Source: Chloroflexota bacterium (GTDB lineage Bacteria > Chloroflexota > Anaerolineae > Promineifilales > Promineifilaceae). Taken from it: a stretch of DNA of 27,656 nucleotides. Location of the stretch: NCBI GenBank assembly GCA_024223125.1, contig JAAEOP010001366.1:1-27656 (forward strand). Reading direction: 5' to 3'. Both the position numbers and the translations under genes were made by a program. Positions 17,151 to 26,254 of the stretch are shown here, piece after piece. Position 1 is the first letter of the stretch. The number at the start of each line of letters is the position of its first letter. Below the pieces are notes generated by a model that worked only from the letters and a program-made list of their open reading frames with translations, made no database searches and was not told the DNA's origin.

Positions 17151-17905
17151 TAAAAGGCAAAAAAGTCGTCGTCGTTATGCCCGCTTATAATGCAGAAAAG
17201 ACATTGCGGCGCACTTATGAGGAAATCCCTCACGATATTGTAGATGATATTGTGTTGGTAGACGATGCCAGCCAGGATCATACAGCGCGTGTATCTGAAG
17301 AGTTAGGTATTAAGACGATTGTCCATGCTCAAAATCGGGGGTATGGGGGCAATCAGAAGACGTGTTATGCGACGGCCGTCAATATCGGCGCCGACATCGT
17401 CATCATGCTCCATCCCGATTACCAATACACGCCCAAACTCATTACAGCGATGGTTTCTTTGTTGGCCGAAGGGTTGTTTGATTGTGTGTTAGGATCACGT
17501 ATTTTGGGAGTGGGGGCACGAAAAGGGGGAATGCCCATCTACAAATACATCTCCAACCGTGTCCTGACCTTGTTGCAAAACCTGATCATCGGTTACAAAT
17601 TATCAGAATATCATACTGGCTATCGCGGCTTTACGCGGGAGATTTTAGAGACGCTGCCCTTAGACGAAAACTCGGACAATTTTGTGTTCGACAATCAGAT
17701 GTTGGCCCAAATTATTTATGCAGGTTACCGCATTGGTGAAATTACCTGCCCTACGCTATATATGGATGATTCCTCCTCTATCAGTTTTAAGAATTCAAGT
17801 GTGTATGGATTGGGGGTATTGAAAGTGTCGTTATTGTTTCGCCTGGCGCGTTGGGGATTCATAAAATCACCCTTGTTTACGGAATTGGCGGCGCAGACTC
17901 CATGA
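17147..17905 (+). CDS. GT2 glycosyltransferase, DPM/DPG-synthase-like
   Basis: A 252-residue family 2 glycosyltransferase. MPAYNAEKTL (11-20) and VLVDDASQDHT (36-46) bind the nucleotide. The usual DxD is replaced by MLHPDYQYTP (87-96), a variant I know from a distinct bacterial DPM-like subgroup that acts on polyprenyl phosphate. No obvious transmembrane helix. I chose the ATG at 17147, in ATGA overlap with the upstream stop and with AGGCGGTGA about 8 bases before; the frame extends to 17099 but that part lies inside the upstream gene. It also overlaps the next gene by 4 nt. Together with the first GT2 this gives the cluster two different probable lipid-sugar synthases. Confidence 0.9.
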   Translation: MIKGKKVVVVMPAYNAEKTLRRTYEEIPHDIVDDIVLVDDASQDHTARVSEELGIKTIVHAQNRGYGGNQKTCYATAVNIGADIVIMLHPDYQYTPKLITAMVSLLAEGLFDCVLGSRILGVGARKGGMPIYKYISNRVLTLLQNLIIGYKLSEYHTGYRGFTREILETLPLDENSDNFVFDNQMLAQIIYAGYRIGEITCPTLYMDDSSSISFKNSSVYGLGVLKVSLLFRLARWGFIKSPLFTELAAQTP

Positions 17906-19347
17906 CGGTTCGACGCCTATTTGCAGCTTTGTTTTTTATTGCCTTGTTTGCCATGGGCGTGCGTGAAGCGTTGGACCCGGATATGTGGTGGCATTTACGC
18001 ACGGGGGAAATTATTTTGCAACAGGGCATTCCGCGGCAGGATGTTTTTTCGTTCACGGCGTTGGATCATGCCTGGGTAACGCATGAATGGTTGTCGCAAG
18101 TCGTGATGTGGTTGGGTTATCAGGCAGGGGGTTTTCCGGGGCTGATTGTGCTGTTTGCGCTGTTAATTGCCCTTTCTTATTGGTTGTTGTATCTGGTGTG
18201 CGACGGCCGTCCTTATCTAGCCGCCTTCATTGTTCTTTTAGCAGCGATAACTTCAGCCATTGTGTGGGGGGTACGGCCGCAGATATTTAACTTACTGTTG
18301 TCGGCCGTGTTTGTGCATGTGGTGGAGCGGGTGAAAAACGGCCGTTACGTCAGGCGTACATTATGGCTGCTGCCCCTCTTCATGCTCTTCTGGGCCAACT
18401 TCCACAGCGGCTATCTACTGGGCGTGGTGTTGTTGGGCACATATGTGGTGGGGGAAGCGGGGCAGCAACTTCTGGATAAAGGGGATGAACGCACGCTAGA
18501 TTGGGCCGCTATTCGCCACTTGTTTGTTGTGACCATCGTTAGTTTTTTGGTAGCCGTATTAAATCCCAGCGGGACAGAGTTGTGGATATACCCATTTTTC
18601 ACACTGGGCAGTTCGGCCATGCAAACATACATTCAGGAATGGCATTCGCCTAACTTTCATGTGGCTTTATTTTGGCCATTTGCAGCCATGTTAGCTGGGG
18701 GTGCAGTCAGCTTCATTTTTAGCCAACGGCGGATGACGGCTACCGATTTGCTGCTGTTTGGGGGCACAGGGGCGGCCGGGTTGGTGTCGGCACGGAATAT
18801 TCCTTTATTTGCCGTTATTGCTACACCCATCATTGCCCGGCATACGTTAAGCGCTTTATGGGGTACAAAATTGTATCCGGTGTTGGGCGGAGAAAAACCA
18901 GAACCGGCGCCAGCGCGCATGATGGAAATTTTGAATTGGCTGCTATTGGGCGTGGCTGTTATGGGCGTCTTGGGCTGGACGGCCGCAAAGATTGATAATC
19001 AGACAACGGCCGTAGCTGAACGTTATCCTAAGCTGGCGGTTGATTTTCTGGAAGCGAATGGGCTGGCGGAGGCGCATGGCTATAACAGTTACAACTGGGG
19101 CGGCTATCTCATTTGGCGTGGACTGCCGGTGTTTGTAGACGGCCGTGCCGATGTCTACGGCGATGAGTTCCTCTTTTATTACCGCGAGACGTTTGATGTG
19201 AAAGAAACCTGGCGAGAGCCATTGGATGAGTTTGCGGTTGACTATGTGCTGATGGAGAAGGGGTCGCCTTTAACAACTGTGTTGGCTGCCGATGGCTGGC
19301 AGGAAATTTACCAGGATGGTCTGGCTCAGATTTTTGTACGGCCGTGA
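17902..19347 (+). CDS. Polytopic GT-C-like membrane protein with C-terminal soluble domain
   Basis: A 481-residue membrane protein with about ten helices and a soluble C-terminal region (about 385-481). The first loop after helix 1 reads LDPDMWWHLRTGEIIL (24-39), then THEWLSQ, which resembles the acidic catalytic loop of GT-C glycosyltransferases. The C-terminal part contains NWGGYLIWRGLPVFVDGRAD. It is a clear paralogue of the minus-strand gene at 21697-23187, which has the equivalent HEWLSQ, NPxG, RSPNFH and SWGGYLLYR...FIDAQTDFYGEE blocks. The ATG at 17902 overlaps the previous stop (ATGA). Its 3' end overlaps the converging YfhO-like gene by 22 bp. No named substrate. Confidence 0.78.
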   Translation: MTVRRLFAALFFIALFAMGVREALDPDMWWHLRTGEIILQQGIPRQDVFSFTALDHAWVTHEWLSQVVMWLGYQAGGFPGLIVLFALLIALSYWLLYLVCDGRPYLAAFIVLLAAITSAIVWGVRPQIFNLLLSAVFVHVVERVKNGRYVRRTLWLLPLFMLFWANFHSGYLLGVVLLGTYVVGEAGQQLLDKGDERTLDWAAIRHLFVVTIVSFLVAVLNPSGTELWIYPFFTLGSSAMQTYIQEWHSPNFHVALFWPFAAMLAGGAVSFIFSQRRMTATDLLLFGGTGAAGLVSARNIPLFAVIATPIIARHTLSALWGTKLYPVLGGEKPEPAPARMMEILNWLLLGVAVMGVLGWTAAKIDNQTTAVAERYPKLAVDFLEANGLAEAHGYNSYNWGGYLIWRGLPVFVDGRADVYGDEFLFYYRETFDVKETWREPLDEFAVDYVLMEKGSPLTTVLAADGWQEIYQDGLAQIFVRP

Positions 19348-21644
19348 TAAAGTTTGCTAAGGTTTATGACGGCCGTGATAAACAAGATGCACACCATAGT
19401 GATGATAGTCAGGGTCAGACCAACCTCAAAAACACACGGTTTGAAATCCATTTGAATGATATGTGATCCTTCATTAACTATCACACCGCGAAAAGCATAA
19501 TTGGTACGCCAGATCGTGGCTGGTTCGCCATCAACAGTAGCTTCCCAACCAGGGTAATACATCTCGCTAAATATAACGATGCCGGGGTGATCTGTTGTAA
19601 CTTGGGCTATCAATGAATTGGTACTGTACGTCAGGTACTCGGCCGTAAAAACAGATGGTTCGGCAGCTTGAGTAGGCAGACGAACTTCATCTGCCACCGG
19701 TTCATCCGATTCAAGGATTGTCACAAATGCCTGGGTGAAGGGGCCAAATGTGGGGGCGGTCACGGCCGCTAATGCCTCCTCGTGGGTATTTACCCGTTTC
19801 ACGGCCATTGCTGCATAAACTCTTGGTAGATTATCTACATGTTCATACAAATAAGTCGAATCAGTTTGTTGAATGAGTTTTAGTTCAGGCTCGGCCATCG
19901 GTTCCGTTTCAGCTATATATCCCGCCCCCAATAAATACTCGCCCTGTTCTCCGGCTTCAACAAGCTTTTCCAGCGCAAAGTATTCCTCTCCATTTAGCAC
20001 ATGGTTTAAGCTTGGTAATAAATAGTTACCCGGTTCGCGGTAAACAGGAAAACGCACCTGGCCTATATCTAGGCTGAGTTGTGCATAAGGGTGATCACTT
20101 CGATACAAAATAGTAGCTGGATACCGTTTAATAATGGGTATTACAAAAACCAACATCTCAGCTAGGACGATAAAGAAAAGCAGCCCTTGCCAGCGAACTA
20201 TATGAACTGTTTCCTGTTGCCCAATCCAAAAGAGGGCGGCAATCAGGGCTATGGTAATAGTGAAAGTAAACAGGCTGCGTTGAATTGTGTAGTAGATCAA
20301 ATTGGGATCTGTTTTGTCTGGATTAGGTAAGATTGTAACCACAGCCGTGCCCATTACAAACCACAAAGCCAATAGAATAAACCCAAACATGAACAACCCC
20401 ATCAGCACATACGCCGCGTTTCTCAGGTGAAATCGCTTCTCCGGTTGAGTCACAATTTCAACTACTTCATCCCCATAAATGCCGGCCAAAACCGTGACTG
20501 AGAAAGTCCATAAAACCATCATGCGCCCTGGCCCACGGAAAATCGGGGCCAGATCAAAGAGAAGTTGATAAATGAGATTCAGCCGGCCCATGCTTATGAC
20601 TAACCCCAAAAGGGCCAACCCGGCAAAGTAAAGCGCCAGAGGTTTCTTTTTATTTTTAGCCAGCGCCAGGCCGGTAAGTAGCAATGCCAGCAAAGTAACA
20701 GTTACAAATGAAGAGATTTCCCAGAAATGGGAATTTCCGGTCAGGTTTACACTATAAATTGAGCCTGGATCAAACCAGATGTAGGGTAAGAAAGGCGTTA
20801 CCAAATGCTCCAAATTAATAGAATGGCGAGTCATAAATTTAAGGGTGCTAATCGCATTGCCTTGCCCGCGTGAAGTTTGTCCCAGCCAATCAATAAATGG
20901 AATTAACTGAACGGCCAGCAAACCTGCTGTTAAGATGGCAACGATAGCGGAAGAGAGAAACCCTTTCAACGCCATTTGCCAATCTTTGTCACGCCACTGT
21001 TGGGGTAAATAAGCAAAAAAGAAATAGCTAAAAGGCACAAAGAGTACGGCCGCGCTTATCTGAGGATGGCCGCCCAAAATAACGAATGACGTGAAGAGAA
21101 CTGTTAATAGGATATTTCCCCATGATTGTTTGCGGAGCAGGTGGCGGTAGGCAAGCAACAGCCAACTAATCCAGATGAAACTGTGAATGACACTGACGTG
21201 CCCGGCAAACACCCGGGGCATGATAGCGCCAGAAAACATAAAGGCCAGCGCACAAACGAAGGCGATAAATCTTTTAACATGAAGATCGCGCAGTAACCAG
21301 TACATGCCTAAACCAGCCAGGTAGATGTGCAAGATCGCATCCCAGTTGAACATGGACACGATGGGTAAAAATATTCTTAGAATGGCCGTAGGAGGATATA
21401 GTAAACCAACCTGGATTTTACTTAATTGCGGTGAACCAGCGCCAAAATAGGGGTTCCAAAGCGGAAATTCGTTTTGAGCTAAACTATGCCGGATGATCTT
21501 TTCATGGGGGTAAAAATAATTAATATCGTAATTGTAAACAAAAGAGTCCGTCGTAAAGAGAAACTTGATAAAGAAGAGACAAACGAGGGCAAATAACCCG
21601 ATTGTTACCCCAATATCTCTGGTGTTTTGAAAGCTCTTTTTCAT
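19326..21644 (-). CDS. YfhO-family polytopic membrane protein
   Basis: A 772-residue integral membrane protein with about twelve helices and a large extracytoplasmic region near residues 500-720. The N-terminal loop EFPLWNPYFGAGSPQLSK...LLYPP is typical of the YfhO family, GT-C-fold proteins implicated in glycosylation of cell-surface polymers. The C-terminal soluble part contains VIFSEMYYPGWEATVDGEPA, also seen in that family, followed by a last helix. The ATG at 21644 has no clear ribosome binding site. It is third in a minus-strand operon, 52 bp after the previous gene, and ends head-on with the plus-strand operon. Confidence 0.85.
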   Translation of the reverse strand: MKKSFQNTRDIGVTIGLFALVCLFFIKFLFTTDSFVYNYDINYFYPHEKIIRHSLAQNEFPLWNPYFGAGSPQLSKIQVGLLYPPTAILRIFLPIVSMFNWDAILHIYLAGLGMYWLLRDLHVKRFIAFVCALAFMFSGAIMPRVFAGHVSVIHSFIWISWLLLAYRHLLRKQSWGNILLTVLFTSFVILGGHPQISAAVLFVPFSYFFFAYLPQQWRDKDWQMALKGFLSSAIVAILTAGLLAVQLIPFIDWLGQTSRGQGNAISTLKFMTRHSINLEHLVTPFLPYIWFDPGSIYSVNLTGNSHFWEISSFVTVTLLALLLTGLALAKNKKKPLALYFAGLALLGLVISMGRLNLIYQLLFDLAPIFRGPGRMMVLWTFSVTVLAGIYGDEVVEIVTQPEKRFHLRNAAYVLMGLFMFGFILLALWFVMGTAVVTILPNPDKTDPNLIYYTIQRSLFTFTITIALIAALFWIGQQETVHIVRWQGLLFFIVLAEMLVFVIPIIKRYPATILYRSDHPYAQLSLDIGQVRFPVYREPGNYLLPSLNHVLNGEEYFALEKLVEAGEQGEYLLGAGYIAETEPMAEPELKLIQQTDSTYLYEHVDNLPRVYAAMAVKRVNTHEEALAAVTAPTFGPFTQAFVTILESDEPVADEVRLPTQAAEPSVFTAEYLTYSTNSLIAQVTTDHPGIVIFSEMYYPGWEATVDGEPATIWRTNYAFRGVIVNEGSHIIQMDFKPCVFEVGLTLTIITMVCILFITAVINLSKLYHGRTKI
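19338..19382. repeat. Direct repeat at the convergent operon junction
   Basis: The 14-mer ACGGCCGTGATAAA occurs at 19338-19351 and again at 19369-19382, 31 bp apart. The first copy supplies the stop codon of the plus-strand GT-C gene and the final codons of the minus-strand YfhO gene; both contain the ACGGCCGT palindrome. It looks like a small local duplication. Confidence 0.6.
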
Positions 21645-21696
21645 TTTATCGTTTGCAAGAAATGGCTAAAGTTTCTACTCCAAATCAAAATGTGTT

Positions 21697-23187
21697 TTAT
21701 TCGCCCGGTTTTCGTACCCAGATAACGGCCGTTTCATCATCATAAATTTGTTCCCAACGGGTTGTTTGTGCCAGCCAGTCCGCCAGGGGAATGGTGGGGG
21801 GAATGATGATCCACTGCACATCATAATGGTCTAATTTATCTTCCCAACCGGTTTCCGCATTGGCAATTTGCAAAAACTCTCGTGTCAATTCTTCGCCATA
21901 AAAATCGGTTTGAGCGTCAATGAATACTTTCTTTTCCGGCCATAGCCGGTAAAGCAAATAGCCGCCCCAGGAAAATTCGTTAAACATTACTCCTTCGGGC
22001 AGTTTGTTTTCTATGGCATTAACGGCCGCGATGGGGAAGTGGTTAGGGTTAAAGGTATTGCCTACCTGAAACACATCCATTTTAGCGCCGGCTGCTTGTA
22101 ACCATATGAGGCTGACAACGGTTACGGCCGCCCACATCCAACCCCAAGTGTGGCGGGCGGCTTCATCTGTACCGGAGAGGAAACGGCCGAGAAACGGCCA
22201 ACCATCATCTATCCAGGCATCGGCTTCTGGTAGCAGGATGATGACAGCTACCAGACCATATAGCGGGATATTCCGGGCTGAGTATAGGGCAAACGCCGTC
22301 CATACAAGCAATAGAATCAGAGCCGTCCATCTCAGGCGTCGTCCCGTCTGCCAGCCTAAAGCTAAAGAGCCTAACAGGAGGGCGGCAAAAGGCCAGGTAC
22401 TAATAGAGTGAAAGTTGGGACTGCGGTATTCATTGGTCAAATTAACCAAAAAATCTTCCTGCAAATAAGCAAAGCTATTTTCTAGCAAAGCAAATCCAAC
22501 CGGATTGAGCAGGGAGACAAAAAGGAGCAAAGCGAGCATGATAAATAGGGAAATTGCTGGACGTATTTGTTTTTCCAGAACGGCGCCCAAACCATAAAGC
22601 AGTACCAGAACTAAGCCAGAAATAAAGGCGCCATGTGTGTTGGCCCAAATAATCATTAAAGGCAGCAGCCAAAGTAGTACCCGTCCGTTTTGCTGCCGGC
22701 GGTAAGATTCTAGAATGAGCAGGGCGAGGGCAAAAAAGAGCAGGGTGAAGAGGTGCGGCCGAGTAAGGGTATGGATGGCGCCGACGACGGAGGCGAAGAT
22801 GCCGCCGGCCAAAGCCAGAAAAGCGCGCACACCACTTTGCTGCAGGGTGATGGTGGTGATGGCGTAGGTGGCGGCAATGAGCGCGGCCGTTAACCAGGCA
22901 ATGCCATTGAGTGCGGCGACCTGATGAACCAAAGCAAAAACAAGTTGGCTCAACCATTCATGCGGAACCATAAAGATGCCCTGCATGGTGTGCGAAAAAA
23001 TATCTGTTGTGGGAATGGTTGACGTTTCTAGAATAATGTTTCCCAGAGTAATGTGTCGTCCTAAATCACTATCGCCATTTAACATTTGGGGCATAAAGCT
23101 CAGGCTAATCCAAAAGACGAGGATAAAGACTAATACGCTGACAGACGGTAATAACCATTGATAGTTTGGGGTAGGGGTCTCTTTCAT
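21697..23187 (-). CDS. Polytopic GT-C-like membrane protein (paralogue of 17902-19347)
   Basis: A 496-residue membrane protein with about eleven helices. The first extracytoplasmic loop contains LNGDSDLGRHITLGNIIL and VPHEWLSQLVFAL. A middle segment has LLNPVGFALLE, YRSPNFHSISTWPFAA and ARNIPLYGL. The soluble C-terminus has FSWGGYLLYRLWPEKKVFID and WIIIPPTIP. All of these blocks have counterparts in the gene at 17902-19347, so the two are paralogues. It starts 9 bases after the upstream stop; AAGGAG overlapping that stop lies 12 bases before the ATG. Probably takes part in lipid-carrier-dependent glycosylation; no substrate can be read from sequence. Confidence 0.78.
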   Translation of the reverse strand: MKETPTPNYQWLLPSVSVLVFILVFWISLSFMPQMLNGDSDLGRHITLGNIILETSTIPTTDIFSHTMQGIFMVPHEWLSQLVFALVHQVAALNGIAWLTAALIAATYAITTITLQQSGVRAFLALAGGIFASVVGAIHTLTRPHLFTLLFFALALLILESYRRQQNGRVLLWLLPLMIIWANTHGAFISGLVLVLLYGLGAVLEKQIRPAISLFIMLALLLFVSLLNPVGFALLENSFAYLQEDFLVNLTNEYRSPNFHSISTWPFAALLLGSLALGWQTGRRLRWTALILLLVWTAFALYSARNIPLYGLVAVIILLPEADAWIDDGWPFLGRFLSGTDEAARHTWGWMWAAVTVVSLIWLQAAGAKMDVFQVGNTFNPNHFPIAAVNAIENKLPEGVMFNEFSWGGYLLYRLWPEKKVFIDAQTDFYGEELTREFLQIANAETGWEDKLDHYDVQWIIIPPTIPLADWLAQTTRWEQIYDDETAVIWVRKPGE

Positions 23188-23196
23188 GCGGTTATC

Positions 23197-24504
23197 TTAC
23201 TCCTTGTCTGCTGGTTTGTCTGTGAAGGTGGGAAACAGACCCAGAAAGGCCAGCGTGACGACAAACCCTACGTAATTGTACTGGAAATAACGAGAGACAA
23301 AACCCAGAGCGAAAATAAAGAAACTGGCCGCCAGAAACATGGCCGGCAATGTGTGCTGCCGCCATTGATAATATAAGCTCAGAGCTAACACGGGTAAGCC
23401 AAAAAGCAGCTGCCACCGCCAAAAGGGGTAGGTATCCTGGTCAGATGCTACCGTTTCAAAGACAACCAATAACCTACCCAGCGTATAGCCGCGAATGGGA
23501 TAGTTGAGGCTGCTGGCGGTACCGCTGGCGTAGGCGAAGGTGTCATCTATAAAAGCTGGCAAGTCCCATAGGGCCAGGGGGCCAATAATTATGATCATCA
23601 TGAGGGCAATAAGGGCTACGGCCGTAATTACCTGTCGCCAACGTTTTTCCGGCGGGGCAGCCAAATAAATAGCCAATAAGAAAAAGGGGGTTATTAGCCA
23701 GGCGCTTTGTTTCATCGTACAGGCCAGACCCAAAATAATAGCGGCCCAGTATGGATGCTTTTTATGCAGCAGCACAGCGGCAATTAGCAAACATAAAATA
23801 ATCATGATGTCGTTCATGCCCACAGCAACAGGTTTGGCTACCCAGGGATTCAGGCCAATGCCCACAATTAGGGCTAATTTGTACATGGGCTTTTGGACGA
23901 TGGTGGGCAGGATAAAAATGACAATGACAAAGGCTAACAAATAAAGAAGACGTTGATCGTAGAAACCTAGAACGGCCGTTGTAACAGCCTGAAAAGGCAT
24001 TGACAGCAGCAAAAGACCGGGCAAATAAATCAGATGCTCTACGGCCGGGTTCACCCCTGTTTCCAGGTTCCATAACAGCATAATAGAATCGTTATAAGAA
24101 GCAGCATAAGGATTGTCGCCATTAGTCAGGCGCTCAAGGGCCATCTCCACCTGGTACGCGCCGTCGTGCATATGTAAATACGCCTCATTTACATCTCCTT
24201 GACCGGCATCAGCTTGTAACCGCGCTTGAATATTTTGTACAGCCACGGATATGGGCGAGATCAACAACATTAGGAAGAGTAATGACAACCTGAGCAAAAA
24301 CATGAGACGTTGGACGCCAAATTTTTCAGGTAACTGTTCTAAATCAGACAAGGGTTGCCAAAGCGTAGCGGCCATATATAGCAACAGTAGAATAATCAGA
24401 AAATAATCGCCATGAGAAAAAAGCTCGATTTGGGCCGGAATAAGCAGTAATAATAAGAGCAGATCAAGGGGAGGATTTTGATTTATGATATTCAGGTTTG
24501 ACAT
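23197..24504 (-). CDS. GT87-like polytopic membrane glycosyltransferase
   Basis: A 435-residue membrane protein with about ten to eleven helices. A long first extracytoplasmic loop (MHDGAYQVEMALERLTNGDNPYA, then LIYLPGLLLLSMPF) and LACTMKQSAW resemble the GT87/DUF2029 pattern DxxvYxxAxxxLlxGxNPY...Y.P and KPQ of polyprenyl-phosphate-dependent mannosyltransferases. I chose the ATG at 24504, with GAGG 6 bases upstream; an in-frame TTG at 24516 precedes that GAGG and is less likely. First gene of the minus-strand glycan operon, behind a good promoter. Confidence 0.75.
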   Translation of the reverse strand: MSNLNIINQNPPLDLLLLLLLIPAQIELFSHGDYFLIILLLLYMAATLWQPLSDLEQLPEKFGVQRLMFLLRLSLLFLMLLISPISVAVQNIQARLQADAGQGDVNEAYLHMHDGAYQVEMALERLTNGDNPYAASYNDSIMLLWNLETGVNPAVEHLIYLPGLLLLSMPFQAVTTAVLGFYDQRLLYLLAFVIVIFILPTIVQKPMYKLALIVGIGLNPWVAKPVAVGMNDIMIILCLLIAAVLLHKKHPYWAAIILGLACTMKQSAWLITPFFLLAIYLAAPPEKRWRQVITAVALIALMMIIIIGPLALWDLPAFIDDTFAYASGTASSLNYPIRGYTLGRLLVVFETVASDQDTYPFWRWQLLFGLPVLALSLYYQWRQHTLPAMFLAASFFIFALGFVSRYFQYNYVGFVVTLAFLGLFPTFTDKPADKE

Positions 24505-24552
24505 TTGCAGCCTCAAATTGGTATCTTTTTTATATTAGGAATCAAGAGTATG

Positions 24553-24582
24553 ATTATAGCTTAAGAGAAAAACGTTTGTACA
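24553..24582 (-). promoter_or_regulatory. Promoter of the minus-strand glycan operon
   Basis: On the minus strand TGTACA (24582-24577) and a perfect TATAAT (24558-24553) are 18 bp apart. The transcript would begin near 24546, about 40 nt before the ATG at 24504. The rest of the 134-bp divergent gap (24590-24625) holds GCTGATGG/GCTGAC/GTCAGC short repeats. Confidence 0.55.
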
Positions 24583-24638
24583 CTGCACGGACGATGGCTG
24601 ATGGATGATCGCTGACGGTCAGTGGTCAGCAAACAGTT

Positions 24639-26210
24639 ATGGATAAAATGACGCACCCCAAATGGATAAAACGTGATTGGATTTGGATTGGCTTGATTGG
24701 ATTGGCGATCCAGGCTTTTTGGTTATTGCAAATGGAGCATCCTTCTTACATGGATGCTTATTATTATACTACCAACGGCCAGCGGTTAGCTGATGGGTAT
24801 GGTTTCAGTGAAGAAGTCATCTGGCAATATTTGGATGAGCCGCAAGGGTTGCCTACCCCCAGCCATACTTATTGGATGCCGCTGCCCTCTATTCTGGCGG
24901 CGCTGGGTTATTCGCTCACAGACCAATTTATCGGGGCACAATTGCCATTTTGGCTGCTGGCGGGGCTGCTTCCGTTGCTAACGTATGTGATCAGTTTGCA
25001 ATTTACGCAGGCGCGGTGGCAGGTGTGGGTGGCTTGTTTGTTCACGGCCGTAGGCGGTTATTACAGCCGCTTTTTCAATCAGCCAACCACCTTTGCCCCC
25101 TTTGCCTGGACGGGTAGTTTGTGCCTGCTCTTTCTGGCCTGGGGGCATCTGCGTCAAAAAGGGCGTTGGTGGCTGGCCGCCGGTCTGGCCGCTGGCGCCG
25201 CCCATCTAACCCGCGCCGATGGCGTACTATTCCTGATTGTGGGCGGGTTAATGTGGTTGGTAGAGATTAGAGATTGGAGAATTAAATCAATCTCCAATCT
25301 CCAATCTCTAATCTCCAAACTATTCTTTTTGATATTGGGTTATTTCATTATTATGGGCGGCTGGTTCTTCCACAATATGCGGGTGATGGGACGGCCGTTA
25401 CCCACCGCCGGTACACAAACCATCTTCCTGACCAATTACAATGATATTTTTGCTTACGGCCGTTCCTTTGATTTGTCCCATTATCTGGCCTGGGGCTGGT
25501 GGCCGATTTTGCAATCTAAGCTGCAAGCGCTCAATCTGGCCGGACAATCCTTTATTGCTTACAGTGGCTTGATTTTTATGTTTCCGTTTGTCATTTGGGC
25601 CTGGGTTAAGTGGGGGCAGCAGCGGGAGACGTGGCCTTTGCTGCGGCCGCTAACCTGGTATGCGTTAGGACTGTTTGCAGCCATGAGTCTGGTTTTTACC
25701 TGGCCGGGACAGCGCGGCGGTTTGCTGCACTCGTCGGCCGCATTGTGGGCCTGGATGATGGTCTTGGCCGCCGGCGGCATTGATTTCGCTGTAGATTATG
25801 TGGCTGCCCGACGATCCCATTGGCAGCCGCAGCGGGCCAAGAAGGTGTTTTCGGGCATGTTCCTGGCCATCGCTCTGGTTATCAGCGTTGGCAGCATTCG
25901 CACAGAAGAGGATATTGACCCCGACGTTTTTCGCCAGGTGGGAACGTTGCTGCCAGACACGGCCGTTGTCATTTCCGGCAACGCCCCCGCCTTTTATTAC
26001 CACACCGGTTTACGCGCCATCAGCGTGCCCACTGAACCTGTCAGCGTAGTGCGACAAATGGCCGCTCGTTACGGGGCAGAATATTTACTGTTGGATGATG
26101 TTCACCCCGAGCCGTTAAAAAACCTCTATGAAAATGAAGTCGCGCCGGGTATTGAAATGGTGGAGAAGTTCGGCCGTTTCAAACTGTTTCGTTTGCAAGT
26201 GGGTGAGTGA
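24639..26210 (+). CDS. GT39/GT-C-type membrane glycosyltransferase
   Basis: A 523-residue integral membrane protein with about eleven helices, similar in layout to the PMT/ArnT-like GT-C enzymes. The first extracytoplasmic loop has MDAYYYTTNGQRLADGYGFSEE, containing the acidic residue expected at the active site, then PSHTYWMPLPSILAAL. A second loop has HLTRADG. The C-terminal soluble part (about 420-523) has DTAVVISGNAPAFYYHTGLRA and EYLLLDD. The ATG at 24639 has no clear ribosome binding site; an ATG at 24648 is an alternative. Codons 209-226 are formed by a palindromic repeat (see 25263-25315) without breaking the frame. Transcribed away from the minus-strand glycan operon. Confidence 0.78.
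   Translation: MDKMTHPKWIKRDWIWIGLIGLAIQAFWLLQMEHPSYMDAYYYTTNGQRLADGYGFSEEVIWQYLDEPQGLPTPSHTYWMPLPSILAALGYSLTDQFIGAQLPFWLLAGLLPLLTYVISLQFTQARWQVWVACLFTAVGGYYSRFFNQPTTFAPFAWTGSLCLLFLAWGHLRQKGRWWLAAGLAAGAAHLTRADGVLFLIVGGLMWLVEIRDWRIKSISNLQSLISKLFFLILGYFIIMGGWFFHNMRVMGRPLPTAGTQTIFLTNYNDIFAYGRSFDLSHYLAWGWWPILQSKLQALNLAGQSFIAYSGLIFMFPFVIWAWVKWGQQRETWPLLRPLTWYALGLFAAMSLVFTWPGQRGGLLHSSAALWAWMMVLAAGGIDFAVDYVAARRSHWQPQRAKKVFSGMFLAIALVISVGSIRTEEDIDPDVFRQVGTLLPDTAVVISGNAPAFYYHTGLRAISVPTEPVSVVRQMAARYGAEYLLLDDVHPEPLKNLYENEVAPGIEMVEKFGRFKLFRLQVGE
25263..25315. repeat. Perfect 18-bp palindromic repeat inside a coding region
   Basis: GAGATTAGAGATTGGAGA (25263-25280) and its exact reverse complement (25298-25315) flank a 17-nt loop that itself contains another AATCTCCAA unit. 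The element is read in frame as EIRDWRIKSISNLQSLIS, in a loop between two hydrophobic helices of the GT-C protein. Its composition matches the intergenic repeat at 650-692, so it looks like an intergenic palindrome that entered a gene. Confidence 0.75.
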
Positions 26211-26240
26211 CAAGTTTGCAAGTGTGCAGGTGTGCAAGTA
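26190..26240 (+). repeat. Short TTTGCAAGTG-type repeats at the gene end
   Basis: GTTTGCAAGTG occurs at 26191-26201, inside the last codons of the GT-C gene, and again at 26214-26224. It is followed by TGCAGGTG and TGCAAGTA. The array spans the stop codon, suggesting the C-terminal residues LQVGE derive from repeat DNA. Confidence 0.45.
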
Positions 26241-26254
26241 AAAGACAACCTTTG

